Part shown: piece by piece, positions 1 to 12,235 of the stretch
Position numbering within the stretch: position 1 is the first letter of the stretch
Layout of the letters: each line of letters begins with the position of its first letter
Assembly (NCBI GenBank): GCA_026874595.1
Contig: CM049308.1
Location: 79,034,124-79,098,123 of the forward strand
Direction of reading: 5' to 3'
Length of the DNA stretch: 64,000 nucleotides
Source: Sipunculus nudus
Lineage: Eukaryota > Annelida > Sipuncula > Golfingiida > Sipunculidae
Notes under the pieces: model-generated
Told to the model about the DNA's origin: nothing
Seen by the model: the letters and a program-made list of their open reading frames with translations, nothing else
The model's database searches: none
Made by a program: the position numbers and the translations under genes

Positions 1-2639
1 ACATGACACTGTTTTTTTTACACTTCTCAACAGTCATTGTTCTTCAATGATCAGGAAGGTCACTCCAATGTAGTAATATTTTATATTGACTATTGTCACC
101 CTTATACTTCTTTCATTTCTCCAGTACAAAATATAAGGGACACATAATTCAATAGGTCACTGAAAATAAAACATCTAACACATATTTAATATATTTTTTG
201 TTTTTCATGTTTAGTATTTTAACGAGATTGGAATCGTTTCAGTAGCCCAGACTGGAAAAAAATATCGAACAAAGATTAAATGTCATCCCACGTCTCAGAA
301 TAAATAGGGTATAATATGATTCGGATATGAAATAATTTGTTGGTTTTGATGTGATCCAATCATAGAAGCGAATAAATCTTTCTGATGGAGGACCCCCCCC
401 CCCCCCGGTTACCTGTGTTAACAAGGACGTCTATAATCCAGTTGTGTGATGTTATCTTGGTGTATAAATGGCGGCAAATCACCAACGGAGACCAAGAGAA
501 AGAGACATTTGGTAAATGAGGTATTATTATTATAAATAATTATGATATAGTATAAACCAAGTGCATGCATTCTCGAACTTTGTGCCTGTAATTTGTGTAT
601 ATATTACAAACTATACAAAGATAATAAGATACGAACTAAATACAAAGCAACAATCATGAGTGCTATTTTCAAGAAAAATAATGATTCTCAGTATTACCTA
701 AGCAACATAAGCAGACATTGTCCGCTGTCACAAAGTTCACAGACCTGCTATCTAGAGACATCACTTTGTAGCACCTTGTAGGCATTCATATACAGGCTTC
801 CTAAATATTATTTATCCATGTCGATTAAGCAAGAGATTTTTTTTATTATTATTAATGCTGTACCCCGAGCTTTTGGCTATTTTGTATGGTTCTTGGTTGC
901 ACATGCCCTCAAGTATGTGAGTAGTCTTGTACTGTTAACCCTGACAGGTCTTTATTTTTGACGGTGTATTGACTTCTGTCCAGCCATCCGTAGCATGCTG
1001 CTTATACATATTATTCACATGGTCTGACTTTTTCATTTCTTCCTTGTGAGGTAAACGTAGGCTGCACTTATTAATTGTATATAGGTTTTGTGGATTTTAC
1101 TGGTCTTGCTTGAGGCAAACTGGACAGCCTGTCAGCTTTAGTTGGCAAAAAACTGTCTTCTGAAAGATGTGTGTGGAGCTCACCCCTTAGTGATGCGGGA
1201 CATTTCAGTGTCGTAGTGGGTCGTGCTGTGATGTCAAGGGAAACCAAATACTTCATAAACTTTTGCAAACGTTGCCAAAACTGAAACATTGACATTTACT
1301 TGCCTATTAACAGCATACTTTTACTAGATAGTGTGTGCATGAACTGACCCACTCCTGTGAACGTGAGAGGGGATATTGTCTTGACTTCTGATGGTGGAGT
1401 GTTAATTGAAGCATAGCCAACAGTGGAGGGCCATTTTTTCGATGTCTGTGGTAAGGCTTAATGCATGTGCTGCTTTAAAACTCAACAAAACCTAAATTTA
1501 TGCAGCTCAGTATTTGATAATACATGACTTCTGTATGAACTGTACCTGTATGTATTTCTTATCTGTATTTCTAAAGTTCAGCTGCAAACAGCTGATTCAG
1601 CGCATAGAAATGAAGATAATTTTGCGCTCATAAATAAATGACATTATTATTATTATTATCATTATTATTATTATACAGCTTACTGAGTGTTTCTGAGTGG
1701 TACACCAGATAATATCTACAGGTTGGACATAAGTTTCTCTTTTTATTCGCCCAGAGTATCAAGTATAGTTCCATATAGGAGTTTATGTAAGGATCCATAA
1801 AAGTAACGGAAGTAGATTTTTTATTCTTTGGGATAACAGTGGCTTGTTTAATTTTACAGGCTGTAAATGTATGTTTTGTCTACCTTCATTGTGCGATGAC
1901 TCTGAGGATACGGGCTTATGTAATCCAGTAAAATGAGCTTTCTATAGAAGACTGATGCCACTCAAATTTCATTTGATGTAATTAGTGTAAATAAACGTAT
2001 TGTTAAGCCTTTTCGGCTCTCCTCTTGATGAAACCATGCTGGTGTGAAAGTCAGTCCTCTTGACATTCCCCCTAACCTTGATATAATTTAAAGAACCTAA
2101 AGTCCGATCTTATTTCAGTGTTTGACTGGAATATGACCGTGACACCTGGATACAAACATCTTTACTCGGGTAATGCTACATTACAACCTCATGCATGTTG
2201 TGGTAGGCATAGAGGAACATGAAACCCGCCGCTTACCAAGATTCAGGGTTAAACTCTAAAACTTAAAGCCTACCGGAAGATGGTATTTAAGCAAATAAGC
2301 ACTAGTGCTTATAAGAACTTCACTTATGCATTCTCGAATGAAGAAATCTTATTTAGTTTCATGTTTAAGAACCAAAACCATCCTTCTTTTATTCGCCTAC
2401 TTTAGCCGTAGAATTTATTTTATTTCTGGCTTATTTTGTGTGCATATTAATGAACGCTAGGTAATTCCTGATAAGAAAGGTTCTTATAATCCCTCTGTGA
2501 CAGATGCAGGACTTTGTTGACCAACAGTTTGTAAGTAAACACGGATGTGTAGTTAAAGGTTTTTTTTTGCATATGTGAAGCATTTGAAGCGTCACCATTT
2601 GCAAAAAGCCATTTGTAAAACTCTGGTTCGTCTGACTTA
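1..2639. other. No gene recognised
   Basis: AT-rich sequence with a C run at about 398-411 and an ATT triplet tract at about 1642-1674. Frames here are short and lack splice or family support. Confidence 0.6.
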
Positions 2640-3575
2640 CCACCAGATGTCTCTATTGTGACGTCTTTGTGATGTCGCTATTGTCTAAACAGGTCTCCAA
2701 ACATAGAAAGCTTTCTGTGTATGAGCGTTTTCGGGGCTCATTGGCATAATTAGCTCAGAGTTAAGCTTAAGAGCCGTGGCGGTTAGGTGGATTAGGCTTG
2801 CAAGTTGAAATGGTATTGTTTTAAATAAATAAACATAGGCCAATCATTATCAAATTAATTTAACTGGCGGTATACCCCTTAATTCGACATGCGACCTGTG
2901 ACATCGAGGTTTTAGTGTGTATGCGAAATGGCATTAATACTCCCATGATGATGAGCGGATTCGAGGTACTCGGAGAAATAAACCTGCCAGGGTTAGATAA
3001 GGACGTGGGGATGTGATACGAAGGTACTCAGAGGCCAGTGCCCAGGCGAAAACTATCTGCGGAGCGAGTTTGGTGGCAAGCTTTACTTTTTTTTTACCAC
3101 AGTCAAATCATCAAATTATCGTGGGATGGAACATTTCAAACTAAATGAAAGGGGAGTTGTTAGATTACATTTCTCTAATCAACGAAGGAAATGAGTCTGT
3201 AATATGAAGTATATATGGCGAGAGTATCGTATTGTGGGATGATTCTGGGTTTTGGACTGAGAGGATCAAGGTTGCCCTTTGTAGCGGTCACTGACCATCG
3301 CCTCAGAAACCAGTTTTTTTTTTTTTTTTTTTGTATAAACTCTGTGCTTACAACTGAATCTTGATTTTGCTCTAATCAAATAATCATACAATGACGCAAT
3401 ATTGTATCATAACAATCACAAATTTACACAACACCTCAAAATGTGACATAGATCGCCTTCCATTTGGACCTCCCATTTTAAAATGTGACTCGCTAAATTT
3501 TTGGCCTGAGCGTCCCGAGCTCCTTAGTTTTTCCTCCCTGTTGAAAGCCCTTTAATGTTAAATGTAGATATTAGA
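2640..3575. repeat. Dispersed repeat, copy 1
   Basis: It shares with 59090-59830, in the same order: TTGTGACGTCTTTGTGA, TCACTGACC, TAATCAAATAATC and GGCCTGAGCGTCCCG. Spacing differs between the copies, and copy 1 has gained a poly-T tract (3314-3332). I see no coding or TIR signature. Confidence 0.6.
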
Positions 3576-5220
3576 AATTTCAGCACTTGCAAGAATGCTT
3601 TTCTCATACTCATGTCTAAAGAGCCATGCCCATTTAATATTCGTGAATTGAGCGGCAGGTCGCCATAATATTGTAAGGCGATAGGCCAGAGGTGGTCAGG
3701 ATGTATGACGTAGGCATGGGTATATATGTTGAGGGCTCCAGGAGAGGAAGCACAATCTACCAGGTCAGCTATCCAAGAAGTGGCGTCTAGTAGTTTGACG
3801 GTCCAGTTGATTGTCGGTGAGTGTCAAAGTCGATCAGCTGGAGGAAAGTTTCCCGGTGTATCAAGAGTCATAGTCTGAGGGCAGCCAGCCAGTTTAGCTC
3901 ACAAACAGACCTGTTTAAACAGTTATGCTTACTGAATGGACTCGTAAAAAGCTGATAATCATCAGCCGTTGTAAATCCAAGGCACAAACCAGAGGACTAA
4001 ACATTCGCTGATCTTTTTCGTGTTACCGAGCATTGAATCGAGTTGTGTATGTTCGTGCACGGATACTGGAATTATCAAGGGAGGTTGCCATTGGCGGCTG
4101 TACGCCTTACGGACATTTTCATCGTGATACGATAGTGGAGGCTATAAGCCTATCAGTCTGCGTTTTGGTGAGGCGATTTCGAAAGATAAAGTCTGTGGTG
4201 AACCATTTATTTGTCCGGCGGGGAGAAACGTCAGTGTAAACCGTACTAAGTATAAGGACACAGTGCAACATTCCTAGGCAGTCACGTGCGCGACGGTCAT
4301 GTGACCAGTGGCTTTGGTGTTCAGAGAACGTTCCGTGATTTGTGCATATGTCAAGGTACCGGATTAGGATCAAACAGGACTCTTGTGTTGTGTGCATATT
4401 TAGGACTCAGTGAAAAAAATGTCCGACCAAGTAGAATATCATCACCAGAGAATACTTTATATTATTATATTTTAATTGTTCACGTAACACACGTGTATTT
4501 GTGAGCTTTAGCCATCTTAGTTACCCGTTACAAGAACCTAGGACTTGTTAGGACATTACCTATACCGAAGGGCACCGTAGGGGGTCGTGAATGACACAAA
4601 TGGTCGTGCGAGGTCAACGCTCTGTTTGAAATGTTCAAAACGAACGGGACAGAACGTGGCCATTGACACAGAAATGTGGACCTCGTAGCACCCCGGGTCG
4701 ACCAAGCGTTAAAGCTATTTAGTAATATTAGGGCCGCCTTTATTCCAGGGTTCACCTATGATCCAGTCATGGTGTATGAATCCTGACACATTTGTACTCT
4801 AGCACACAACAAATTTTGATGAGAATCATGGCCGAGGTATATGTAGTGTCCGACCAGTTTTTAATTTTAATTAGAGAGTGTAATAAGGTGCTCATTAATA
4901 ACTAGGAACGTGTTACTGAAGGTAAGGTTTTCTTACAAAATTCGTCGAGTTCATAAACTTGTGAAATTGGAAATCCACGAAATTAGTTTAAAGTGTGGAT
5001 TTTAATAAATCTGGGGAATATAATACATGTACCATACCGAAACACAACTCCGGCTGCTAAACTAGCCCATATTATACCACTACAGCCTGAATTTAAAAAA
5101 TAGTTTCGAACACCTATTAAACTTTATGTATATTCTCTCGTAACAAACTCCGAAAGTTTTGTGAAGCAAACACGTGTTTAACTTTATACCTACAGAATAT
5201 TTTAGATTTAAGTACATCGG
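3576..5220. other. No gene proven; possible 5' exon region near 3720-3810
   Basis: GGTATATATG at about 3719-3728 is followed within 100 bases by a donor-like CGGTGAGTG at 3814-3822 on the plus strand. That could be a TATA box and non-coding first exon, but no downstream coding exon is recognised. The short frames at 4033-4504 have no support. Confidence 0.4.
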
Positions 5221-5226
5221 TTTATT
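5221..5226 (-). terminator. Poly(A) signal of glycine-rich gene B
   Basis: AATAAA on the minus strand about 65 bases beyond the TAA stop. Confidence 0.6.
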
Positions 5227-5290
5227 TAAGTGCACTTTAATCTTTCTTCACACTTATATCTTCGGGCCCACGCACGTCTTTAGGGCTCTA

Positions 5291-7247
5291 TTATTTTGAT
5301 GGTGGATCCTGCCATTGTACGACAACCACACCGTCGGCGCCGTTTCCATCGTAACCGCGTCCCCAGGTATACCCATGGCCTCCTTTACCCACAGTGACAG
5401 TGATGGCCTGTTCAGGTACGACCTTAAGGTTCTTCCTGCAGAAGCCGCCGCCCCCTCCGGCCCGTCCGCCCGCCCGGCTTCCCCCGCCCCCGCCGTACTT
5501 GCCTCCATTTCGTCCTTGCGGTTTGGATCCCCCAGGACCGGAAGTTCCAAGTGGCATACCTTCAAAGATTGACGCACACGAGGTGGCAGCACTGGAGCCT
5601 CCTGCGCCACAGAACGGGAATGTAGACGATCCGGGATGGAGATCTGATGGTTTTGAAGTCTGTCCAGCTGCCCCTCCTCCAGCTGAACAGACTCCTCCTG
5701 ATCCCCCGTTCCCACCTTTTCTCGTACATCCACGACCGCCTGCTCCTCCTAGTTTTAATAATAAATATGATAAAACAGATCATTCGCGAAGAAAAATCGC
5801 ATGGGGAATAAGATTGGCCCAGAGAATATGCTGGGATAAATTATTCATTATCTATACAACTGAAAGGGAAAAGGGGAATATAGACGATTAATTATCTGAA
5901 TAGCAGAGAAAAGAACTAGTAACTCATGGTTTATGATGCTCAATTAAAGTTAGCGCATTTCAAACCTATAAGTTCATGCAGGATTCGTGGGTTTCCTATG
6001 ACATTTTACCGGAATCTGTCTTCGTGCAAAGCATCAACTTCCTAGAAATAATCTGTGTTATGCTGATAGCTGTGCATGGTCTGTCATTCTCAAAATTAAA
6101 AGTAAAAAAAAGTATGTGTAAACATATACCGACTGTAGCTGGCGCTACCAGCTCTATATAACGATTGTAATGTTTCAAGACCAGTTAATGAAAGAATAAT
6201 CATAACAATTCAATCACCCACTCCCGAAAAGTTCAGCCCTTAATTTAATTATCTGTACCAAACTTAATATGAGGCAAAATTGCCTAATTTATGATTTCTA
6301 AAAGTAGATACATGGAAAGCGAATTCAAGCCAAGAGCTCTCTAGGTCTAGCGGAAATGGAAATTTTCCATTTAAATTTCATCCGAACTCTGACTGCATTT
6401 AAAGTCAATACTTTTACGGTCAGGCTCTCGCGGTTACTATTTGTGTTCGCATCACACTGAAATTATTACAAAAGGGCAAGTAAATTCCCCTACCATTTAG
6501 AGTTTGTAGGTGTCATTTTGTATGTTTCTCAAGCAAGATCTTTTACAGAAGTAATAAGGACACTTAGGTTGATGCAACCTTTTTTTAGGTTGACAAAGCG
6601 GACCTATCAGCAAGTCAAGCACTGGTACTGTCGTAAGCACTATAGTCGAACAGTTTCAGTGTCACCGCAGGAAAATAGCAGATGTTCCGTTAAATGGTCG
6701 ATTTTGCAATAAGCACCGAGGGAATAGTAACATATTCGGATAACTAATCAAATTGAATAAACTCGAGATAAACTTCAAAACAACGGTTTTAAAGAAAATT
6801 CATCTTTACCCCTTTTTACAGTAAGGGCCAAGAAAACAGACCAACTAGCATTGAAACGGAAGGACAGAAGTAGTTGGAGAATAGGAAAACTTACCCTTTT
6901 TATTTCCATACCCTGCCTGCCCACCGCGTGCAGTCATGTATTTTCCGAATTTGGAAAATCCCCCGTTGGCCCCTCTAGACGTGGAGTTTGACCCGTCCTT
7001 GCCACCGCCTCCGCCACCGATAACGATGACGTTCAGACTTCTGACGCCAGGGGGCACGATGAAGACACCGTCGCTTTCATAAAACTTCTTACGAAATGTG
7101 GGCTTTCCAGTAGTGTTAAATCGGTTTGGTGGTGATGTATACGCAAAGGCTACAAACAGGATACACTTATCTTTATTTTGTTTTACTTAAAATCCCGCAT
7201 ATTTCGAATTAAAACCTTTACCTGCGATTCTTACTTATATCAATAAC

Positions 7248-7301
<54 letters not shown>

Positions 7302-7777
7302 AGAAGCTAATATATAACATGCCTAATGAATATGAGAAGATTTTGTAAATTAATTAGTACTAAACTGGTGTTGAGGAAATATCACAGCACTGTCACAGTG
7401 TACAAGCAATCTTTATCCACCCGAATTTTGTACATGAAGCATTCCCTACTCCATTGATTTTCCTTAAAAATTGTTGTCTTTTAGAATAGAGATAAGAGAA
7501 AACACACCAGAAAATAACTGTAAAACCCTTAAACCATGAGATAACCACACTGTGCGTGGATATAAAATGTCTTACTTGTAGTAGTCTCGGGATATTTGGG
7601 TGATGGCGTGTTCCTCCCAAAGTTATAAAAGACAAATGCGATTTTTTGTAGCAAAGCTTCCGTCAACTGCTGTCGTTGCCTTAACTCGTCCAGCTGAGTC
7701 TGAACCCGGGGATCCACGGGGAGTTGACCCAGTGTCAGTCCCACTGCTGCCACCAAGACCAACAAACGCAACATCAT
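5291..7777 (-). CDS. Secreted glycine-rich protein, paralog B (3 coding exons, ~304 aa)
   Basis: Coding exons are 7777-7576, 7149-6895 and 5748-5291. They join to 915 nt in frame, ending in TAA, with both introns in phase 1 exactly as in gene A. The signal peptide core is LLVLVAAVGLTLG, starting at the first of two ATGs. A Gln/Leu-rich amphipathic helix follows (about residues 22-53), then a Thr/Pro hinge. Exon 2 has FIVPPGVRSLNVIVIGG, a six-Gly run and KDG. Exon 3 repeats the A pattern: five Cys, PSDLHPGSST, MPLGTSGPGG, the YGGGGGSRAGGRAGGGGG block and GADGVVVVQW. Exon 3 is much more alike between A and B than exon 1. It lies about 6.5 kb downstream of A on the same strand and is almost certainly a tandem duplicate. 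Its function is unknown; an extracellular structural or adhesive role is inferred from the signal peptide and composition. Confidence 0.88.
7251..7299. repeat. (TA)n microsatellite in intron 1 of gene B
   Basis: An uninterrupted TA tract of 49 bases between coding exons 1 and 2 of the glycine-rich gene B. Confidence 0.95.
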
Positions 7778-7885
7778 TACTCACTCCGCTTAGAGGAAAC
7801 CTAAAATAATTAAATTTTATCTACATTTGGACATGTATCAGAATAAAAGTCGGTTCGTCAATGTTTTCAGTTAGTACGGTGGCTG

Positions 7886-7893
7886 ATTTATAC
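7886..7893 (-). promoter_or_regulatory. TATA-like box of glycine-rich gene B
   Basis: GTATAAAT on the minus strand about 110 bases upstream of the ATG, giving a 5' UTR of roughly 80 bases. An acceptor-like TTATTTTAG lies 29 bases before the ATG, so a 5' UTR intron like that of gene A is also possible. Confidence 0.45.
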
Positions 7894-8039
7894 CATGGCT
7901 GATTTAGGACACAGAAAAAAAAATTTAGGAAGCAAAAAAAATATATATATATCTCGAAAAACATGACATGCTTTTACAAGGGACATGTAATGCTCGGAGT
8001 AAAATAACTGATATGTTGAAGTTTTATGTTAAACTTTGC

Positions 8040-8260
8040 ATTTTACCGGGCCCGTGGTCTCGACGGTACACAAGACTCCTAAGAGCACAGATCGCGAGTT
8101 CGAGAACCGGTATCACCAGAGGAACCGTGAGATTGTGAGTCGACCAAAACCAGGCCGCCCTGAAGCTCTGCAGTTGTTCTGCAGCTGTTCATACATCTCC
8201 TCATCCTCAACTATTGAATTTTGAAGAAATAAACTACAGATAAAATCTAATTGCGTATAA
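8040..8260 (+). mobile_element. Possible tRNA-derived SINE (second type)
   Basis: GTGGTCTCGACGG followed about 40 bases later by GCGAGTTCGAGAACCG has the spacing of pol III A and B boxes. A Pro/Ser-free unique body and an A-rich end with AATAAA follow. I see no second copy in the window. Confidence 0.4.
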
Positions 8261-9419
8261 AAAAATTTAAAGAGTTTAATTTATTCTTTTATGGCATAGT
8301 ATTGAGTATATAGTTCGATTTCAACACCGTTTTCTTACATACATTATCTGAAAGTACGCCACGATAAGGGGAAATAAAACTGACGTATGTTTGCCTATTT
8401 TAAAGCTAGATCCTATTCTGATATATTTTTCAAGAATGGTTGAAAGGTATATCAGGCAATTTGACACACCCAGTAGGAATCCTACACCTTTACAAACACG
8501 CGCACACGCGCACTGTTATGATATTTATTTCTTCTCAATAATTATGTACGAGGGAAATTACTTGTACTTTGAGATAACTAACCAACTATATATAAATATT
8601 GTAACCTGTCACAATAGAAAATCATCACTTACCTTACTTATACTTAGGTTTAAACAAAAACTGTTGTGGGATGATGCTAACCGCTGGGCCGGAGTAAATG
8701 TACAAAATGTTAAGAGTGCTGAATAACACATTTACATGAGAAGAAAGATTCGTGGCAGTAAGCTGATGAATAAAGATGAGAGTTGCATTTCAGGCACTCA
8801 GATGATACGGACCATATAATCAACAACGCGTTATATGGAGTAGATTACAAAGAACTGAGCACAAAGAGCAAGAATTAACGACCACATTAACTTATGTGGA
8901 TGTAAAAAGGGATAAAGGGATATCCACAACAGGATATGGTGAACCGGTACATTAGATATGGCAAAGACATCTATAAATCTATTTGAAATACTTTTAATTA
9001 AGACATACGGTCATAAATGAAGGTATTATCAATGGTATTACTGCTACATATTTGTGCTGATTTTACATGTTCGGAAGTGCAGTCGCATAATGACACAAGC
9101 ACATTAAAGTCGGCAAAATAGTTTGCCAGACTTCTTAAGCTGCCAGGTTTAATTCTTATTTAAGGTTCAACAGATATTTTTATCGATAATTTTAGTGCGG
9201 AATGTCTTGGTCCCTCTGTTCATACTAAGAGACCTGTCTTATTTTCATGGGGCTGTCATTACGTTAAAATCGGTATGTATTTTTTTTCTTTGCGTTGCCA
9301 GATTCTTTTTTAGGCGAGCCAGACATGTCTGTGGACGACCATTGAATGACAATGATTGTTAAAAAGTTAAAGTTGAAGGTTTTAAGTCCCCTTCCCAATA
9401 ACAGGATCGGAAGACACCA

Positions 9420-9590
9420 TATTTTAGGTCGCTGGGGCCCGCCTTACGCAGATGGCACTTAATCCGGTACCCATTTTAATGTCGGGTGGACATAAGCACA
9501 TTTGTGGCTGAGACCTTGCCTTAGGGTCTTGGCAAAGAAGTGAGAAGCTACGGGATACGAACCCATGACCCCATGGGCATAGGGGTGGGG
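9420..9590 (-). mobile_element. Possible tRNA-derived SINE fragment
   Basis: On the minus strand the B-box-like GGGTTCGTATCCC lies near 9555-9567, followed by a body ending near 9420. It directly abuts a G run and the GATC-centred palindrome at 9627-9678. Confidence 0.4.
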
Positions 9591-9626
9591 GGAGGGGGCC
9601 GGAGGGGGGGGGGGGGCTCTTTTCAT

Positions 9627-9678
9627 GCTCTCTCTCTCTCTCTCTCTCTCGATCGAGAGAGAGAGAGAGAGAGAGAGC
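9627..9678. repeat. Perfect 52-bp palindrome of (CT)n-CGATCG-(AG)n
   Basis: Every base from 9627 to 9678 pairs with its mirror position around the centre between 9652 and 9653, with no spacer. A 13-base G run (9604-9616) lies just upstream. Confidence 0.9.
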
Positions 9679-9719
9679 GAACGAGTAGCGGTCTATATGC
9701 GAGTAGGGAGTTATGCGCT

Positions 9720-11488
9720 CTTTTGTTCTTTTTTGTTTATTTTCCAAATCCAAAGTTCACGTAGAGCCAGATAAGGAAAGGGGGTATACAATGAAATAAT
9801 AAAATAAAAACAATTAAGTGTACAACGGAACACTATTGCTCTATTCCGTGAAGATATGGTTCACATTTCATCAACTTCATGGTTCGATCACAAGTAAGTT
9901 CTTGAGCAAAGGCGGCCCCTAGTACCAGGCTCTCGTGATAAGATAAAGAAAGGACGTCCCAGGACGGTATATAATCCTTTAAATTCAAATATATTATAAA
10001 GATCCAGCTGTTATCTCCGAAATGTAATTAATCGTTTCTTTGGTGTAACCCTTACCTCCAGCCCCACCCTCCCACACATAATTTCATCAAAATCAGTTCA
10101 TAACACCCGCTGAATAAAGTTGCTAACAACCAAACCAAATAGCCGATGAATATTGATTTATGCAAATCTCTGCACATTTGGTTATCATATCATTTCACAC
10201 ACCAGGCTTTTTCACTTTTCTTTTCCTAATTAAATACACAAAGAATTGTAACATATTGTCAAGAGGTTACATTAGGAATTATGTTATTATTGCATATTAC
10301 TGTATTGTATCACATCTTTTGTATTTTTGTACAGTATTCAATTACGTCTTTTCATGGATGTAACAGGACAGGAATTTATAAAGGGCTATGCCATGTTTTC
10401 CAATCCTAATGGATAAATATTCAATAAAATACTGTTTATACCAAACCAAATAACCAACCAAACGCGATGAAAAGATTATACCACGCCACCTGGCCAAGGA
10501 ATATTAATTAAATTGGTAAAAAGAGTCATTAAGAGAGTCACTTACCTTAAGATTTATATACATACGGAGGTTCAGCCTGATACGCGCCGCAATTTGGCGT
10601 GAGATCTTCCTTGGGTAACTGATCAAGAACTTTAGGTCTCTGGGCCAACACCCATAGCTGTGGTTCCACATGAATGCACATCAGATTTGCTATGTCTTAA
10701 AGCACGCCATACATCTATTACTGATGGTATAACAGATAATCTTCCCAAGACAATGAAGAAATCCAGTTCATATAAAATAGCGTTTTATGACATACATTCA
10801 AAAGGTCTTTGAAAAGGACTGCCAGCAGACGAAAATTATTTACCTGATATGATGTTTTTTTTCCCTGTAGGAACCTTAACAATAACACGTATATTAATAT
10901 TACAGAAAGCCTTGTACCTGTATATTCAGGTAGAAGTGAAGGAGTGCGTGTGAAATGGCGAGTTCAAGTAGCACTAAGTACACCAGTATACCAGATGTAA
11001 CGATTTTTTTAGACCCTTCACAGTTTTCAGTCTCTCCCATTTAGGGAAGTGATACACTGCCTTATTCAGATACATGATGCATTTTTGTAATTTCTAGAAG
11101 GAGCAGCAAAATTAAGTGCGACTGTATTTTAGTCATGGTATATTAGATCAGACCGAGGGACTCCTTTTAGTAGAAGTCACGCCTAGTTTGTCGTATATGC
11201 AAGGAACTAGTCACAGCAGATTCTATTACATAAGCATATTAGTAACTGATAAGACAGCAAAAAACTAAAGTAATATTTGGGAACTTCTCATATGTACTTA
11301 TATATTCATTGTACCAAGTTACCTGATTTTATATATATATATAAAGTATTGTTTTCAGAGTCGATGATGACTCTCTTGGTTAAATATTTCTTCTCAGGTG
11401 TCCAAAAAAAGTTGTTAAACGGAAAACAACAATTTGCCTTTGCAAGGAAATGACAGAAGCTGAAAGTTACGGAAGGTACCATTACCAC
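9720..11488. other. No gene recognised
   Basis: AT-rich sequence with no repeat family, convincing frame or splice-linked exon that I can see. The stretches 7900-8040, 8260-9420 and 11744-12235 are likewise featureless. Confidence 0.55.
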
Positions 11489-11743
11489 GGGGCCAGGATG
11501 GCTGAGTGGTAAAACGCTCGGTCCTCTCCTCTGGTAATCCGGGTTCGATTCCCGGCGTGGCTATGAGAGTGGTTTGTAGTGGTCCATCCAAGGTCAGTGC
11601 ATGATTTTCTCCGGGTCCTCCTGTTTCCTTTCACCCTTACCAACGACTACCGAGCGCCAACAACCGAGCCACAGAGAGTGTCTCGTATTAGTTATTTTAA
11701 CAAGTTGTACAATCCATGTCAAATAAATAAAGTTGATAAAAAA
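11489..11743 (+). mobile_element. tRNA-derived SINE, complete-looking copy
   Basis: The head has a pol III A box (TGGCTGAGTGG) and a B box (GGGTTCGATTCCC) with tRNA spacing. The lower acceptor stem does not pair fully, so this is not a functional tRNA. A central segment, TTTCTCCGGGTCCTCCTG, resembles conserved SINE core domains; it recalls the MetaSINE core, from memory. The tail carries AATAAATAAA followed by a short A run. Confidence 0.7.
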
Positions 11744-12235
11744 CAGAGGGTGAAAGATGTGTGGTACTATTTACCTGGCGACAAAGAGGGGCACATCATG
11801 AAATGAAAACACTAAGAATATTCGGCAAAACGACCATATATGGAAGGTTATTGTTCTGGGGGTTTTAATTCTAAGCTTCTTGCTGTAAACAATACTTTTA
11901 TTGCAAACATGCAATGAGGATAAGAAAACAGGGTAAAACCCTAAATGAATTCTTCACCTCAAATTAAATGTACAAAACTTTATACAATATACCACCAAGT
12001 TGTACATATAAAGAAAAAGTGAAAATAAAAATTAAGATGAAGACAACTGTTTCAATACAAGCACGAACAAGTCAGATCTGAAATGTGACTTGTATAACTT
12101 TTACAGTTACAGTAATATGGTCATTAGAGTGTGTTATTTATATAATGATGTTCACTTTGCACAATATGTGACAGAGATACAAACTATTTGACAGAGATAT
12201 TCAATTGTATCTGACCAGAAACAAAATATAATTAT

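Noticed and set aside
4033-4504. Overlapping short frames near the TATA-like site at 3719
   Set aside because: No signal peptide, domain, or splice connection to the putative first exon.
5254-5733. 159-codon minus frame overlapping gene B exon 3
   Set aside because: It is the +1 reading of the same exon, has no paralog equivalent, and runs past the true stop.
5315-5891. Plus-strand Pro/Ala-rich frames opposite gene B exon 3
   Set aside because: They are the antisense of GGN glycine codons. The minus strand has signal peptide, splice borders and a paralog.
9424-9753. Frames through the CT/GA palindrome
   Set aside because: The peptide is just translated dinucleotide repeat.
11489-11565. A functional serine or leucine-like tRNA gene
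   Set aside because: The A and B boxes are good, but the acceptor stem does not fully pair and a SINE body with an A-rich tail follows directly.
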